Below are positions 1 through 10,663 of a stretch of 64,000 bases of DNA, piece by piece. Under the pieces are notes generated by a model that was not told where the DNA came from, did not search any database, and saw nothing but the letters and a program-made list of their open reading frames with translations. Every line of letters starts with the position of its first letter. Position 1 is the first letter of the stretch. The translations under genes and the position numbers were made by a program. The stretch is from Panonychus citri (taxonomy: Eukaryota > Arthropoda > Arachnida > Trombidiformes > Tetranychidae), in contig NW_026515500.1 of NCBI RefSeq assembly GCF_014898815.1, positions 1,488,001 to 1,552,000 of the forward strand. The letters are read 5' to 3'.

Positions 1-1371
1 CTCAGGAAACTCTTTATCCTGAGGATGATCATGAAACCAAGTTCGTTTGGTCATCATACCGTTTTTAGGATAAAATGGAAACAGATCAACATGAACTCTA
101 TTCATTTCACTGAACTGAACCCGGAGGAATTCACCTTCAATCGCTTTCTCCCAAATGAAACCTTCATCATCTTTAACAGGCTGTTTGGTGGCATAAAGTA
201 GCAACGGGCAATTGTTAATATCCTCCTGATAGATTCCTAGATCTACATCAAAGTCCCACGGGATTATGTCGCCGTTTCGGACTGCACCAAGTAAAGATCC
301 ACCTTCTAGCCAATAGCGAGTTCCACATTTTTCCAGAACGGAGAAAACTCGACGAGCAGTTTTCCTCAAATTTTCCAGGCAACAAGGTGGAGTCCATTTA
401 TTATCGAACAGATAACTTGGTGTATTATTGAATATACTTGGGAAACACCTTGTAGATCCTTTATTACATCCATACCATTCGATTTCTCCGCTTGATGTGG
501 TCACTCTTTTAATCTGTAACTTCTTGTACAATGAGGCAAGTCGAACTTTTCTCAATGATTCCATTTTCATCTCATCCCGTTCACTTGGTTGCCAATCACT
601 GTTTTTCCATAATTTAAGATCATCTTCAAATTTAATCTTTAAACCTCGAATTTTGGCCTGGATAGACAGCGATTCTTGGAATGGCTTTTCAAAGGGTAAA
701 TTGAGTTTACTTAGAACTTCCCGTTTGATGAAATAGGCAAATTCTCCTTGATATAGATTACATTTAAATGTATTCTCATCTAGATGACGATAAATCAGAT
801 TCCATCTTCTTAAATCAATGTCCAATCCAAGGCAAGTGTATGCATAGTAAGAATCCTCACCGATAACTGGAAGAACCATGAAATTATTATCATTGAGCGA
901 AGTAAATTTAAGATGATCTAGAGGCATTTCTTTGTGAAATTTAAGTGATTGTGGAACAATTAAAACATAATCAGTTTTAATATGTGTTAATGGATCATTT
1001 TCTTGCCATTTACTAATCACATCAGGTCGAGTTATAATTAGATGAATGTTACATGTTTCAATTGCAGGTAATTGTAAGGGTGGATAAGGTCGTTCATTAC
1101 TGACAATTAAAACTTTGACCATTGAGTGAAGAGCACAAAATGTTGATAGGGTTGAATTTAAATCATGGGAAAATGTTTCAAATTCAAATATTACCAAAGT
1201 TAAATGGTAATGTAAAGTTGAAGGTGAGATACTTTGTCTATTGGCTGTGGTTAGATGAATTGGAAAGGCTGGTTCACATTCATTACTTATGAACAGATAC
1301 ATTTGGAAGATTAGAATCAGATTGGCAATGAAGAAAAGGAAAGTTAATTTCTTCCAGGAAACGAAAAACAT
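1..1371 (-). CDS. FKRP: FKRP-like ribitol-phosphate transferase, 3' end outside window
   Basis: An uninterrupted frame of 457 codons starts at the ATG at 1371-1369 and runs off the left edge, so it is partial at the C-terminus; the human family member is about 495 residues, so roughly 40 residues are missing. Residues about 8-28 form a hydrophobic signal-anchor (type II Golgi protein). Near the C-terminus the frame reads WLEGGSLLGAVRNGD followed by WDFDVDLG, the LicD/fukutin-family nucleotidyltransferase signature with its metal-binding aspartates. By family knowledge FKRP adds ribitol-5-phosphate from CDP-ribitol to the O-mannosyl glycan of alpha-dystroglycan in the Golgi. A likely 70-bp 5'UTR intron (1398-1467, GTAAGT donor, TTTAG acceptor) precedes the start. 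The upstream neighbour is divergent. Identification as FKRP rather than fukutin rests on the motif and the colinear, intronless frame. Confidence 0.88.
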   Translation of the reverse strand, partial: MFFVSWKKLTFLFFIANLILIFQMYLFISNECEPAFPIHLTTANRQSISPSTLHYHLTLVIFEFETFSHDLNSTLSTFCALHSMVKVLIVSNERPYPPLQLPAIETCNIHLIITRPDVISKWQENDPLTHIKTDYVLIVPQSLKFHKEMPLDHLKFTSLNDNNFMVLPVIGEDSYYAYTCLGLDIDLRRWNLIYRHLDENTFKCNLYQGEFAYFIKREVLSKLNLPFEKPFQESLSIQAKIRGLKIKFEDDLKLWKNSDWQPSERDEMKMESLRKVRLASLYKKLQIKRVTTSSGEIEWYGCNKGSTRCFPSIFNNTPSYLFDNKWTPPCCLENLRKTARRVFSVLEKCGTRYWLEGGSLLGAVRNGDIIPWDFDVDLGIYQEDINNCPLLLYATKQPVKDDEGFIWEKAIEGEFLRVQFSEMNRVHVDLFPFYPKNGMMTKRTWFHDHPQDKEFPE

Positions 1372-1996
1372 GATTGATTTGTTCCAATATCAATTCTCTA
1401 AACAAAAAGAAATCAAAATATTAATGTAAATATAAACATTGGAACAATTTGAATAAATCAAACTTACGTTCTTATCATTATTTAATGGAACCTTTTCAGC
1501 CTAAAACTGGTTATTTTTTTGTAACCAAATCAACGGACTTAAGTAAATTCAACAATTTAAATTCTAATTAAAGAAAAATCAAATTAAATTCACTAAATTG
1601 AATTCAGCAAATTAAGTTACTCATTGAAGAGCAAAAATAAACATAAATGACCAATAACCAAATTTAAAAAAGAATTGAGGCAATTTAAAGGTTACTGATA
1701 CTTAAAAGGATGTTAATTGTCATGAGAAAGTGATGATAATTTCAATTAAATTAGTGTTTTAATAAGTTAATTGGAATTGCAATCAATTAAAGTGATGAAA
1801 ATTTGGAGATTTAAAAAAAGTAAACAGATCGACCCAAACATGTGTCGCGCATGCGCAAACAGTTTGAAATGTGAAATTTTTGTTTTGTTTTGTTTTGGTT
1901 CATGTGGTTTTCTTGTCGCAATTTAAATTGATTTAGTTTGGATTTTTTGTCATTGTTTTTTTTTAATTTTATGATTGTATCGTTCATCTAACACTT
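1372..1996. promoter_or_regulatory. Divergent intergenic promoter region
   Basis: This 625-bp spacer separates two genes transcribed away from each other. It holds the putative FKRP 5'UTR intron at 1398-1467, AT-rich sequence, the NRF1-type palindrome at 1846-1857 and T-rich stretches just upstream of the plus-strand start. No ORF of interest is present. Confidence 0.6.
1846..1857. promoter_or_regulatory. NRF1-type palindrome in divergent promoter
   Basis: CGCGCATGCGCA matches the NRF1 consensus YGCGCATGCGCR at every position. It is the only such GC-rich palindrome I see in this AT-rich window. It lies between the FKRP start (1371, minus) and the DUF4602 gene start (1997, plus), so it probably serves a shared bidirectional housekeeping promoter. 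Binding is inferred, not shown. Confidence 0.6.
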
Positions 1997-2682
1997 ATGG
2001 CTACAGGAAAATCTAATCGACCGGTGGAAGTGGTAAACTTTTCCAGGTACAAAAAGGCGACTTCAAAAGAGAAATCCAAAAATGGTCAACCGATGAAAAC
2101 CCGGAACCATGAATCGGAATTGAAGGATCAAGAAGCTCAGATGAAAAAGTTCCGTCATGATGTATTCAAATTCGCCATCTCAGGCTTAGATCGAGCTAAA
2201 AAGACCGAAGCTAAAGAAGCTCTTCTCATAAAATTAGGTGCTAAAGTGAGTATCTTTGTCTGAATCATTTGTAGCGTTTGTCATTTACTTTTTTTCCAAT
2301 TCTAATGATTTGGTTTTATTTTTTGCTTCTAATTTTAGCCCCGAAAGCCCAAGGCCATTAATTATCGTGATTTGATGTCTCAAAAAAAGGAAGAAAAGAA
2401 ACAAAAAGAAGAAGAAAGAAAACGTAATGATAAATCTGGAATCAAAAAGCCAATAAAGTCCAAGTAAGTTGATATCTTATTCCTTCAATTTTAAGACATT
2501 AACTTAATGTCATTAAGAACATTTTTTTCTTCAATTACAATCTAATTTACGTTTTACTATTTTCTAGGAACGAAAAACAAAAGAAACGAGATACTAATGA
2601 AGTAAAAGGATTCGATTATCAGGTCGGAAAATTCAAGGGGGGAGTTCTTTATGTGAATAAGAAAAATTTTGTCAAACGATAA
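1997..2682 (+). CDS. C1orf131/DUF4602 family nucleolar protein
   Basis: Three exons (1997-2245, 2339-2463, 2568-2682) with GT-AG introns of 93 and 104 bp join in frame to give 162 residues. The protein is very lysine-rich. Two blocks identify the family: FAISGLDRAKKTEAKEALLIKLGAK followed by PRKPKAINYRDL across the first junction, in family terms the core of DUF4602, and the C-terminal GKFKGGVLYVNKKNF. Human C1orf131 is a component of the small-subunit processome in the nucleolus; the same role in pre-40S assembly is inferred here. The gene lies head-to-head with FKRP. The first exon read alone would add a short false C-terminus from the intron. Confidence 0.82.
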
Positions 2683-2701
2683 TCCCAATTGGAGTATATT
2701 C

Positions 2702-2930
2702 ATTTACGAATAATCTGTGATAACACTAAAGAGATGAACTATTCAGTTAATCGTATCAACTTCTAATTTCATGCTTGTTTAAATGGCGATTCAATGTACC
2801 TGTTTACTTTTAGAGTTATTTTCTACCATGGTAACCCAAATTTTGGAAAAGAAAACTGAAAATAATCAAAGCGAATTTTCTTGAAAATGTTCTAATTGTT
2901 TCTTTCGTTGATTTAATTAAGTACCTTTCA
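2702..2930 (+). repeat. Segmental duplication, copy A (pre-insertion allele)
   Basis: This stretch matches 9126-9301, including a run reading GGTAACCCAAATTTTGGAAA, and then continues into sequence matching 10530-10565. The foldback element found at 9302-10529 is absent here, so this copy shows the empty site. The block starts directly after the stop codon of the DUF4602 gene. Confidence 0.65.
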
Positions 2931-3212
2931 TTTGGAACTTTTTTCCACTCGATGTTTAAGATCCTTGGATTCACTCATCTTCCTCTCACTTATCATCATT
3001 TTCCTTGTGAATTGTGTGCTCATCATCACCATCAATGTCAATCATTAAGATGAAATCTTCATTATCTTTTTTGTTGATTCTATTCTAAATCCATCACCTC
3101 ACACCAATAATGAAAATAGTGATTAAATGTCAATTAATTTAACTACAATTAACGAAAAGTCGTCAGATGATAATATAAAATTAAAACAAATACTAATGAG
3201 AAAAGTTCATGA

Positions 3213-3416
3213 TAATATTAATTTTAAATATCGTTTCCTTTATGTTGAATATTGGGTGATAATTAATGGTTAATTAAAATGATGGATATTTAGTAAACTA
3301 TCAGAATTGATTGTTAATAACATAGTTGGACAATCAGAGTACCGATAAGCAATTAAGGAGATCACAAATGGATCAATTAAAATTGGATTTGATTTCAATT
3401 TCAAAGACTTTAAAAT
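3213..3416 (+). pseudogene. B9d1: B9D1 pseudogene fragment, decayed copy
   Basis: The plus strand reads FKYRFLYVEYWVIIN, then jumps after a large internal deletion to IFSKLSELIVNNIVGQSE, and ends GSIKIGFDFNFKDF. These pieces align to the N-terminal and C-terminal parts of the better-preserved B9D1 copy at 10664-11193. An in-frame TAA occurs in the middle of the second block (after EYR), and the first block is followed by a stop. It is clearly non-functional. Confidence 0.72.
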
Positions 3417-4991
3417 GAACAAATGAACAAATGAACAAATAAAATTCAATTGTAACAATTAACTCAAACCTAAACTTAAATATAAACCGTAACAAGAAAT
3501 CAATCCACCACTTAAGCAAATCTTCACTGATTGTTCATTTGTTAATATTGACTCATCTTAATTAATCTCCATCAACCAACTGATTTGAATTAACTCAAAT
3601 TGATTAATCAATCCAATCATTTCATTGTGTTTCCTTGATTGAATAATCAAAGTTTTTTTTTTCATTAGAAACCAAGTCAAAGGTAATTTACATAAATTTC
3701 CATTAATTAACTAATTGTTTTTCTATGAAAACATGACAATAACAATCGTTAATTTAATTTTGTGATACAAAAGACATCAAACTTGATATCACAATTAAAT
3801 TTCTATTCACTTTCTCGAATCTAATTAAAACAATCCAATCATTATAAAAGAAACTCGATCAATTTTTATCATTAACATTCTCATAATTTTCGCATCAACT
3901 TAGTCCAAGAAATTTTTCGAAACAATTAACCGAGTTAACAATCGATTCCCAACAATTAAAGTTAATTGTCAACACGAAGCGACATCTCTCGTTGATTCTA
4001 AACTTCTCTACCTGAAGATGACAAGTGAGAGAGACAAAGACTCTCACATGCTTAGTGAATTGAAACGAAGAAGCTTCAGAAAAAAAAATTCAGAAAACTG
4101 ATTAACCATGATAATTTAAATTTCCATCAAAATCACCAACCAACTAATTGTTTCTCAGTTCCAATTATCAATCTAAATATTTAATCTTAAAGTTTTTCTC
4201 TTCATCAAAAACTGATTTAATTGCCATTCAGTTTTCTTCTCCCTTTCATCCAATTGTTTACATCATCACAATATTCACTTAATTGTAATAATTAGTCTTC
4301 TCCATCATCTTTAATCATTTTCCCTCAATAATTACATAGATCGTGAGTGATTTATTCTGATTAAAATTCCATTCAATGGTCAACACGTTCAGTTCACTAT
4401 TCATATAACTCACTCTCCAATTGGATGTATGCGTAAGTGTCACTTGTATTTTCACGGTGATTGTCAATCTGTTGCTAAGCCTTTAAAATGGTAAATTTAA
4501 TCATTTACTTAATTGTTTTGAAATTATTTCTACCTTTTTGTTTTCGTGTAAATTTTTACGCAGCCCCCGAATCTTCATTGAGCTTGAGCCAAATGAAGTA
4601 ATTTTTTTCCTCATTCACTTTGATTAATCAAAACAGTTAATTATTTTTGTTAATTGTTCTCCCTGTTAAATTAATTAGTCTTTACATTCTTCATTCTACT
4701 AATTGTTGGATCAAGTGATTATCCATTTGCCATTCTATTATAATCATATTTGCTGGTAAGTTGTTTCTTTTTTGTTTCTTTTTTGTTTCTTTTTTCTTTA
4801 TTCTCTTTTTGTATTTATTATTCGCCATTTAGAATTTTTTATTTTTCTCTTTTTATTTTTTATTCTATTCTAAATATTTTATGTATGTAACGATTTTTTT
4901 TCCTATTCTGTTTTTGTTTTTCATTTATTTTAGGTGATTACGAATTTCCAATATTTTATTTAGTAGTTTTCTTTTTGTTTGATGGTCTAAG

Positions 4992-7217
4992 ATGGTGAAA
5001 ACAAAGAGAGATACTCCTTTACGTAAATCGAGAAATGAAGAGGAGGAGAAAAGACGAGCAGAAATTAACAATGGTATAACTAAATTAAAATCTATTATAC
5101 CGTACCTACAAAACACGACCAGTTTACCTGGTCAACCTGAAGATACAAAAAATGATACCTTACGATTAGCCACCAATTTTTTACATGTTGCTAAAAGTAA
5201 GTTAAGGTTAACTAATGGTTAACATAATCAATCTAATTTTCTTCTCTTTTTTGTTATACAGGTGAAAAGTTCGTCGATTATATGACGAATAAAGATCCAT
5301 CTAGTGAAAAGCTTTTCGAGTATTTTAACCAAGTACGATCACAAATTGTAAGTATATTCTTTCCATCCATATTATTACATATTTTTGAATTCTACAAGTT
5401 TCCACTTTAACGAAAGTTATCTAATTGAATATTCTATATTTATCTTATATCTAATTATTAGAATTGCTCATTTTTCTTCGCTGATGGAGATGGTAAAATT
5501 ATCTTTACCCATGGTGATGTTTTCGAGCAATTTGGTTACAGTGCTAAAAATGTTATCGGAAGAAAACTTCATTTACTATTGGATTTACCTGAAGATTTGG
5601 TCAAATTTAGTTCCAAACTATTTGCAGTTAAACAAGAATTGTTGAGAAACAAGATGAAATCAAAATACTTCAAACTGTGTTGTAGTATTAAACATAATAC
5701 AAAGAATACATCGCCCTTACAACGTTCACCGGTTTCGATCTCTGGTAAATTGGTTCTATCTAAATCGTCATTTATTGAACGTTGTGTTACAGTGACCAGA
5801 AAAAAGAATGGACATTTTGTTTGTCAAAAGTTATCTAAACCTGAAAATCGAGATCCTTTCCTATTGTTTGGTCAGATTGAAGTTTTATCCGATAAAATTA
5901 TTCGACATTCATCATTTACAAAAGAAATCAATGAGTACGTACTTTACATGGATCCAGCAGGATATATCCTGGGTGCTGATCATCGGTAAGTAAACAATTA
6001 ACTCTCACAGACTAATCTACGTAATTGATTTGCTTGCACAACAACAATTATTTTCTCATTAGCTATTTATATTTCGCAATTAATTTCTCAATAATAATTA
6101 ATGATTGCAAAATCTCATGTTTTTGTTAATTGTTTTTCTTATAGTATGGTAGCTGTTATTGGTTATTTTCCACAAGATGTTAAAAATCAATTTGCTCATT
6201 CATTTATTTACGCTGATGATTTAAGAATATCTTTCTATCGACAATATATTCGTGAGTAATTATTGTTTGAGAATTAAGTTTCTTCAACAATATTAACCAT
6301 TCTTTCTTCAAAATTCTCAATTTCAGTATTACAACGTAAAGAGAAGGTCGTTGAAACTGTTCACCGATTGACCTCTCTTGCTGGAAACACTGTTTGGGTA
6401 AAATCTTTCGGTGTAATCGAGGAAGAAAACGGCCAAAGTCCAACCTTTAAGCTTCATGCAGTTAAAATTGAGTAAGTATTTTATTCTGTACTCTTTTATC
6501 ATCCCTCCAAAATGAATATTTATCGAACTTTTTATCTTGTATTTTAGTGAACGCGAAGGAAACGAGTTACGAAAGAAAGAGGAATCACTTTTACCGGAAG
6601 AATTTCGTAAATGTTCAATTGAAAGTATCGTTGAGAAAATAAAACAACTATCCTCCAATTTACTTCCCAACCAATCAGATATTCAATCTGCTCACAACTA
6701 CAATGTTCAATCTCATCCAATAGAAACTGATATTGATTTTGAAGTAAATTCTGATAATTCAATCAGTCAATCACCTATGAATGAATTATCTTCACCACAA
6801 TCGTCATCGCCAACATTATCTTCACCTTCGTCAATTCAGCCAAAATTGCTTATTAACTCACCCTGCTACTATAATCACCAAAACGGTTCGCTCAATCATG
6901 ATCAAATAATTATAAAATATATTCCTGAAGCCCCAGTTGCCCCCGATAATCAGACCGTTTTCATCCCTATAATACCAAATCAACAACAAATATTTAATAT
7001 TCAGTCGTTGGTTTCATCTACAAACCCTCAAATCATCAACAGCAATCATGTGTTCATACAAAATATCAATATCAACAACTACATATTGACCAAGAACAAT
7101 CAACAAAATTCAAATGGTGATCATTTTTTGCCTACTGAGGGCGAAGGGGCATTTGTTAACCTGATCCCATTTCTGGAAAATGAAAGTGATAGAAATGATC
7201 ATAACATTTCAAAATAA
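4992..7217 (+). CDS. Divergent bHLH-PAS transcription factor (CLOCK/Met class)
   Basis: Six exons (4992-5196, 5262-5347, 5462-5985, 6145-6251, 6327-6471, 6548-7217) join in frame to 578 residues. Residues about 10-68 form a bHLH domain: basic region SRNEEEEKRR, helix 1, an unusually long loop, and helix 2 with LRLATNFLHVAK. PAS-A starts near residue 98 (FFFADGDGKIIF). PAS-B spans about 253-355 and holds ADHRMVAVIGYFP, resembling the DHR...GY signature of CLOCK and Methoprene-tolerant proteins. The last exon is rich in Ser, Asn and Gln, as in activation domains. Such proteins act as nuclear heterodimers on E-box-like sites. I cannot decide between a fast-evolving Met-like (juvenile hormone receptor) and a CLOCK-like factor; both basic region and PAS cores are diverged. 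Confidence 0.8.
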
Positions 7218-7547
7218 TCATATCCTGATTGAAATTTTTTCCTCCTTCGTTATAAAATGTCATTCTATCTCTTTCTCTCCCTGTGTTTTATTTTTTTATT
7301 TATTTTGTTATTTTCTTTTAAAATTCCAAATTTTGTGATTCTGTGAACCTTTAAATTTAATCAGATATATTTACAAATGTAAGTGAATATCATATATGTA
7401 TGTATGTTAACCAAATAAGTGAACAACATTTTACTTGTATCATTTATGTAACTATTACAATGACAGTTGAATGTTACTGTTATTGATTAGTATTAATCAC
7501 TTTGTTTTTCAGAGTTTAAATGTTCATGAGTAAACATTTTCTAATGT
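7218..7547. other. Convergent 3' spacer
   Basis: AT-rich sequence lies between the stops of the plus-strand bHLH-PAS gene and the minus-strand glutamine synthetase. It should contain both 3'UTRs. I see no further gene. Confidence 0.5.
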
Positions 7548-8726
7548 TTATTCATTGTTACTATTATCAAGTATAAGACAGAATTGGATCAAACTTTTAG
7601 CCACCAAATAAGGATCACAATTACTTGCTGGTCGACGATCTTCAAGGTAACCACACCCTTCATTGACCACAGTCTCGGGTATACGAATTGAAGCTCCTCG
7701 ATCACCAATTCCAGAAGAAAATTCATTTATATTGGAAGTATCATGTTTACCTGTTAATCGACGACAATTATCTTTACCCTCACATGGATCATAAATCACA
7801 ATTGATTCTTTATGATGGTTCCTTAAACGTTCTATGTATTTCTTAATTGTATCTAATCCATTTTCTTTTGACCGTGTATCTTTGGTTGAGAAATTAATAT
7901 GAGCTCCAGCACCATTCCAATCACCAGTAATTGGCTTTGGATCGAAGCAAATTTTAACACCAAACTCTTCACCGATTTGGACCAAAATGTATCGAGCCAT
8001 CCAAAGATCGTCACCAATTGCGATCGATTTACAAGGACCAATCTGAAATTCCCACTGAGCAGGCATAACCTCAGCATTTGTACCCGCTATCGGTATACCA
8101 GCGTAAAGACAAGCACGATAATGGGCTTCACTTATATCCCGACCAATTGCTTTTCCAGCGCCAACACCACAATAATAAGGACCTTGTGGACTAGGGTAAC
8201 CATTTGAAGGCCATCCAAGTGGACGATCAGTGGCCCCATCAAACAAGGTAAACTCTTGTTCAATACCAAACCAAGGGTCTTGGTCACAATTAACTTGACC
8301 CATTAATTTCTCACAATCAAATCTATTATTTGCTGCCACTGGTGAACCATCTTGTTCATAAACATCACATAGAACCAATTTAGCGTTACCATTTCGAAAG
8401 GGGTCATTGTACAAAGCACAAGGAATTAATCGTAAAGTTGCAACATTACCTTCGTTGAAACCTGCAAGTTGATGGATCGATTACTGATTAGTTTGGACAA
8501 TTGAATCGCTATAAAAAATGACATAATTACCTGTTGCACTTCCACAGAAATTCCATTCAGGACAATCTTTCGGTGAATTTGGGATGGATGAAAATGTTCG
8601 AGATTTCGATCGTAAAGATTGACCAGTTCCATCGACCCAAACATAAGTTACTTGTACTTGTTCATCTCGCAATGGAAGACTCATGAATCTATTTAAATTC
8701 GTTACATTATATTTAATTGTTGACAT
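7548..8726 (-). CDS. Gs: Glutamine synthetase, eukaryotic type II
   Basis: Two exons on the minus strand (8531-8726 and 7548-8461), separated by a 69-bp intron, join in frame to 369 residues, the normal length for the family. Signature blocks appear in order: WNFCGSATG and the region feeding the nucleotide site, GIEQEFTLFDG and NAEVMPAQWEFQIGP (metal-binding glutamates), GAGAHINFST, and EDRRPASNCDPYLV near the C-terminus. The enzyme makes glutamine from glutamate, ammonia and ATP, as a decamer; there is no obvious targeting peptide, so it is probably cytosolic. The start at 8726 gives MSTIKYN and lies just downstream of an AT-rich TATA-like stretch. Every motif I can check is intact, so it should be active. 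Confidence 0.95.
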
Positions 8727-9125
8727 TTTATATATATTATATTGTGATGTTCACTGAACAAAAGTTAATCATTAAATGAAAAAGAAAGTCAATTTTACTT
8801 CATCAGAGATCAACATTTACTATGTTGACCTCTATTTTTTTTCTCTCTCCCTCCCTCTCTCTCAACAATCAATCACTTTATATACACTGTCAAGTTACAT
8901 TTACATCAGTGTATTGATGTCATCATCACCCAAGTATCAACAATTTGACAGTAAATGTCACTTAATTTAATGTCTACTAATTAGTTTCAAAGAAAATTTT
9001 CCAATTGACCTGAATATTAAAATAACTCGAATTCATAATTAGGTTATTCACCTATTTCCACCTAGACTGATTAAGATAATCAAGTGAGGAAAACAGTAAA
9101 TGAAATTCAAATTTTGATCTCGAAA
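8727..9125. other. AT-rich spacer upstream of glutamine synthetase
   Basis: It contains the minus-strand promoter side of glutamine synthetase, including an alternating TATA stretch at about 8727-8745, and a short CT-rich tract near 8841-8862. No gene is seen. Confidence 0.5.
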
Positions 9126-9301
9126 AGTACGAATAAAATTATCAATAGAACCATCGAGTTTGGACTGTTCAATGAATCGTATCAACTAAGAACGTAATTG
9201 TTTCAATAGCGATTCGATTTATCTGTTTACTTTTACAGTTATTTTCACCTTGGTAACCCAAATTTTGGAAAAGAAAACAGAAAATAATCAAAGCGAATTC
9301 A
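9126..9301 (+). repeat. Segmental duplication, copy B left flank
   Basis: Diverged copy of 2702-2890. It ends exactly where the foldback element begins. The same duplicated block resumes after the element at 10530, where the sequence again matches copy A. Confidence 0.65.
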
Positions 9302-10529
9302 CTTTAAAGCAAAGAGTAAAGAAGAAGAGACCTCAGCTCTATGAGGAAAAGAGAAGTTGCAAAACATTTGGATCAGATGGCGCTGATTACACTCTTTCAA
9401 TGGAAAAAGAGAAGAGAAATTGAGGACGATGTGTAAAAAGTGGACTTTTTAATTAAGAGTTGATACTTTGTGTATTTGTAGGTCCACTAATGACAAGTCC
9501 AAATATATATATTTCTTTCTGATCTGATTAGTAGTTTTCGAGAAAATCGAGTTCGAAGTTAGAACTTCAGGTCAATTTTTCGCAGCAACACCGTATTTTC
9601 AGATCATGAAATTTAAAGTTTAAAGACAACTTTTGATGTTCTTTCAGAAAATGTTTACTAGGATAACATTAAAGTATTGATACTGGGACTAATCAAGGTC
9701 CATTTATTATAATACAACGGAACTGTGGCCGGAGGCATTTGTGATAATTTTCTCGACAAAAAAATCTGTTGGTTAAAAAGAACATCAAAAGTCGTCTTTA
9801 AACTTTAAATTTCATGATCTGAAAATACGGTGTTGCTGAGAAAAATTGACCTGAAGTTCTAACTTCGAACTCGATTTTCTCGAAAACTACTGATCAGATC
9901 AGAAAGAAATATATATATTTGGACTTGTCATTAGTGGACCTACAAATACACAAAGTATCAACTCTTAATTAAAAAGTCCACTTTTTACACATCGTCCTCA
10001 ATTTCTCTTCTCTTTTTCCATTGAAAAAGTGTCTGATGATGAGTGATGTTCTTTTTAACCAACAGATTTTTTTGTCGAGAAAATTATCACAAATGCCTCC
10101 GGCCACAGTTCCGTTGTATTATAATAAATGGACCTTGATTAGTCCCAGTATCAATACTTTAATGTTATCCTAGTAAACATTTTCTGAAAGAACATCAAAA
10201 GTTGTCTTTAAACTTTAAATTTCATGATCTGAAAATACGGTGTTGCTGCGAAAAATTGACCTGAAGTTCTAACTTCGAACTCGATTTTCTCGAAAACTAC
10301 TAATCAGATCAGAAAGAAATATATATATTTGGACTTGTCATTAGTGGACCTACAAATACACAAAGTATCAACTCTTAATTAAAAAGTCCACTTTTTACAC
10401 ATCGTCCTCAATTTCTCTTCTCTTTTTCCATTGAAAGAGTGTAATCAGCGCCATCTGATCCAAATGTTTTGCAACTTCTCTTTTCCTCATAGAGCTGAGG
10501 TCTCTTCTTCTTTACTCTTTGCTTTAAAG
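9302..10529. mobile_element. Foldback/MITE-like element with 486-bp inverted arms
   Basis: The left arm 9302-9787 and right arm 10044-10529 are near-perfect reverse complements of equal length. The ends read CTTTAAAGCAAAGAG and its complement, so a TTAA (or CTTTAAAG) target duplication is possible but cannot be separated from the palindromic end. The 256-bp spacer 9788-10043 is itself a direct repeat of about 10194-10443 in the right arm, so three copies of that module are present (one inverted). No coding capacity is seen, so it is non-autonomous. Copy A of the host block at 2702-2930 lacks it, which supports insertion after duplication. A transcript across it would form a long hairpin. Confidence 0.85.
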
Positions 10530-10663
10530 ATTCAAGTTGTTTCTTTTATACATTTAATTCAGTGATTAATTGATTGTTTGGGTTAATAGTTAATTGTGGA
10601 GAAAATTGGAGATGAAATCAATCAAAAGAAATTGGAAAGAGATATAGCTCGAGAAGCGGTGAA

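Larger units (their letters stand above)
2683..4991. other. Non-coding spacer with duplicated block and 5'UTR of bHLH-PAS gene
   Basis: About 2702-2930 and 3213-3470 are diverged copies of sequence at 9126-9301 plus 10530-10565, and at 10735-11235. The rest is AT-rich without convincing genes. Near the right end, a GTAAGT donor at 4756 and a TTTTAG acceptor ending at 4933 suggest a 5'UTR intron of the downstream bHLH-PAS gene. Confidence 0.6.

Noticed and set aside
428..736. Plus-strand open frame of 102 codons
   Set aside because: It is antisense to the clear FKRP frame.
4429..4496. Short ORF MRKCHLYFHGDCQSVAKPLKW upstream of the bHLH-PAS gene
   Set aside because: Too short; a GTAAGT donor within it suggests it is part of a 5'UTR exon rather than a protein.
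9302..10529. CRISPR-like or tandem satellite interpretation of the repeated module
   Set aside because: The module occurs only three times, one inverted, with defined outer ends; a foldback transposable element explains it better, and this is eukaryotic DNA.
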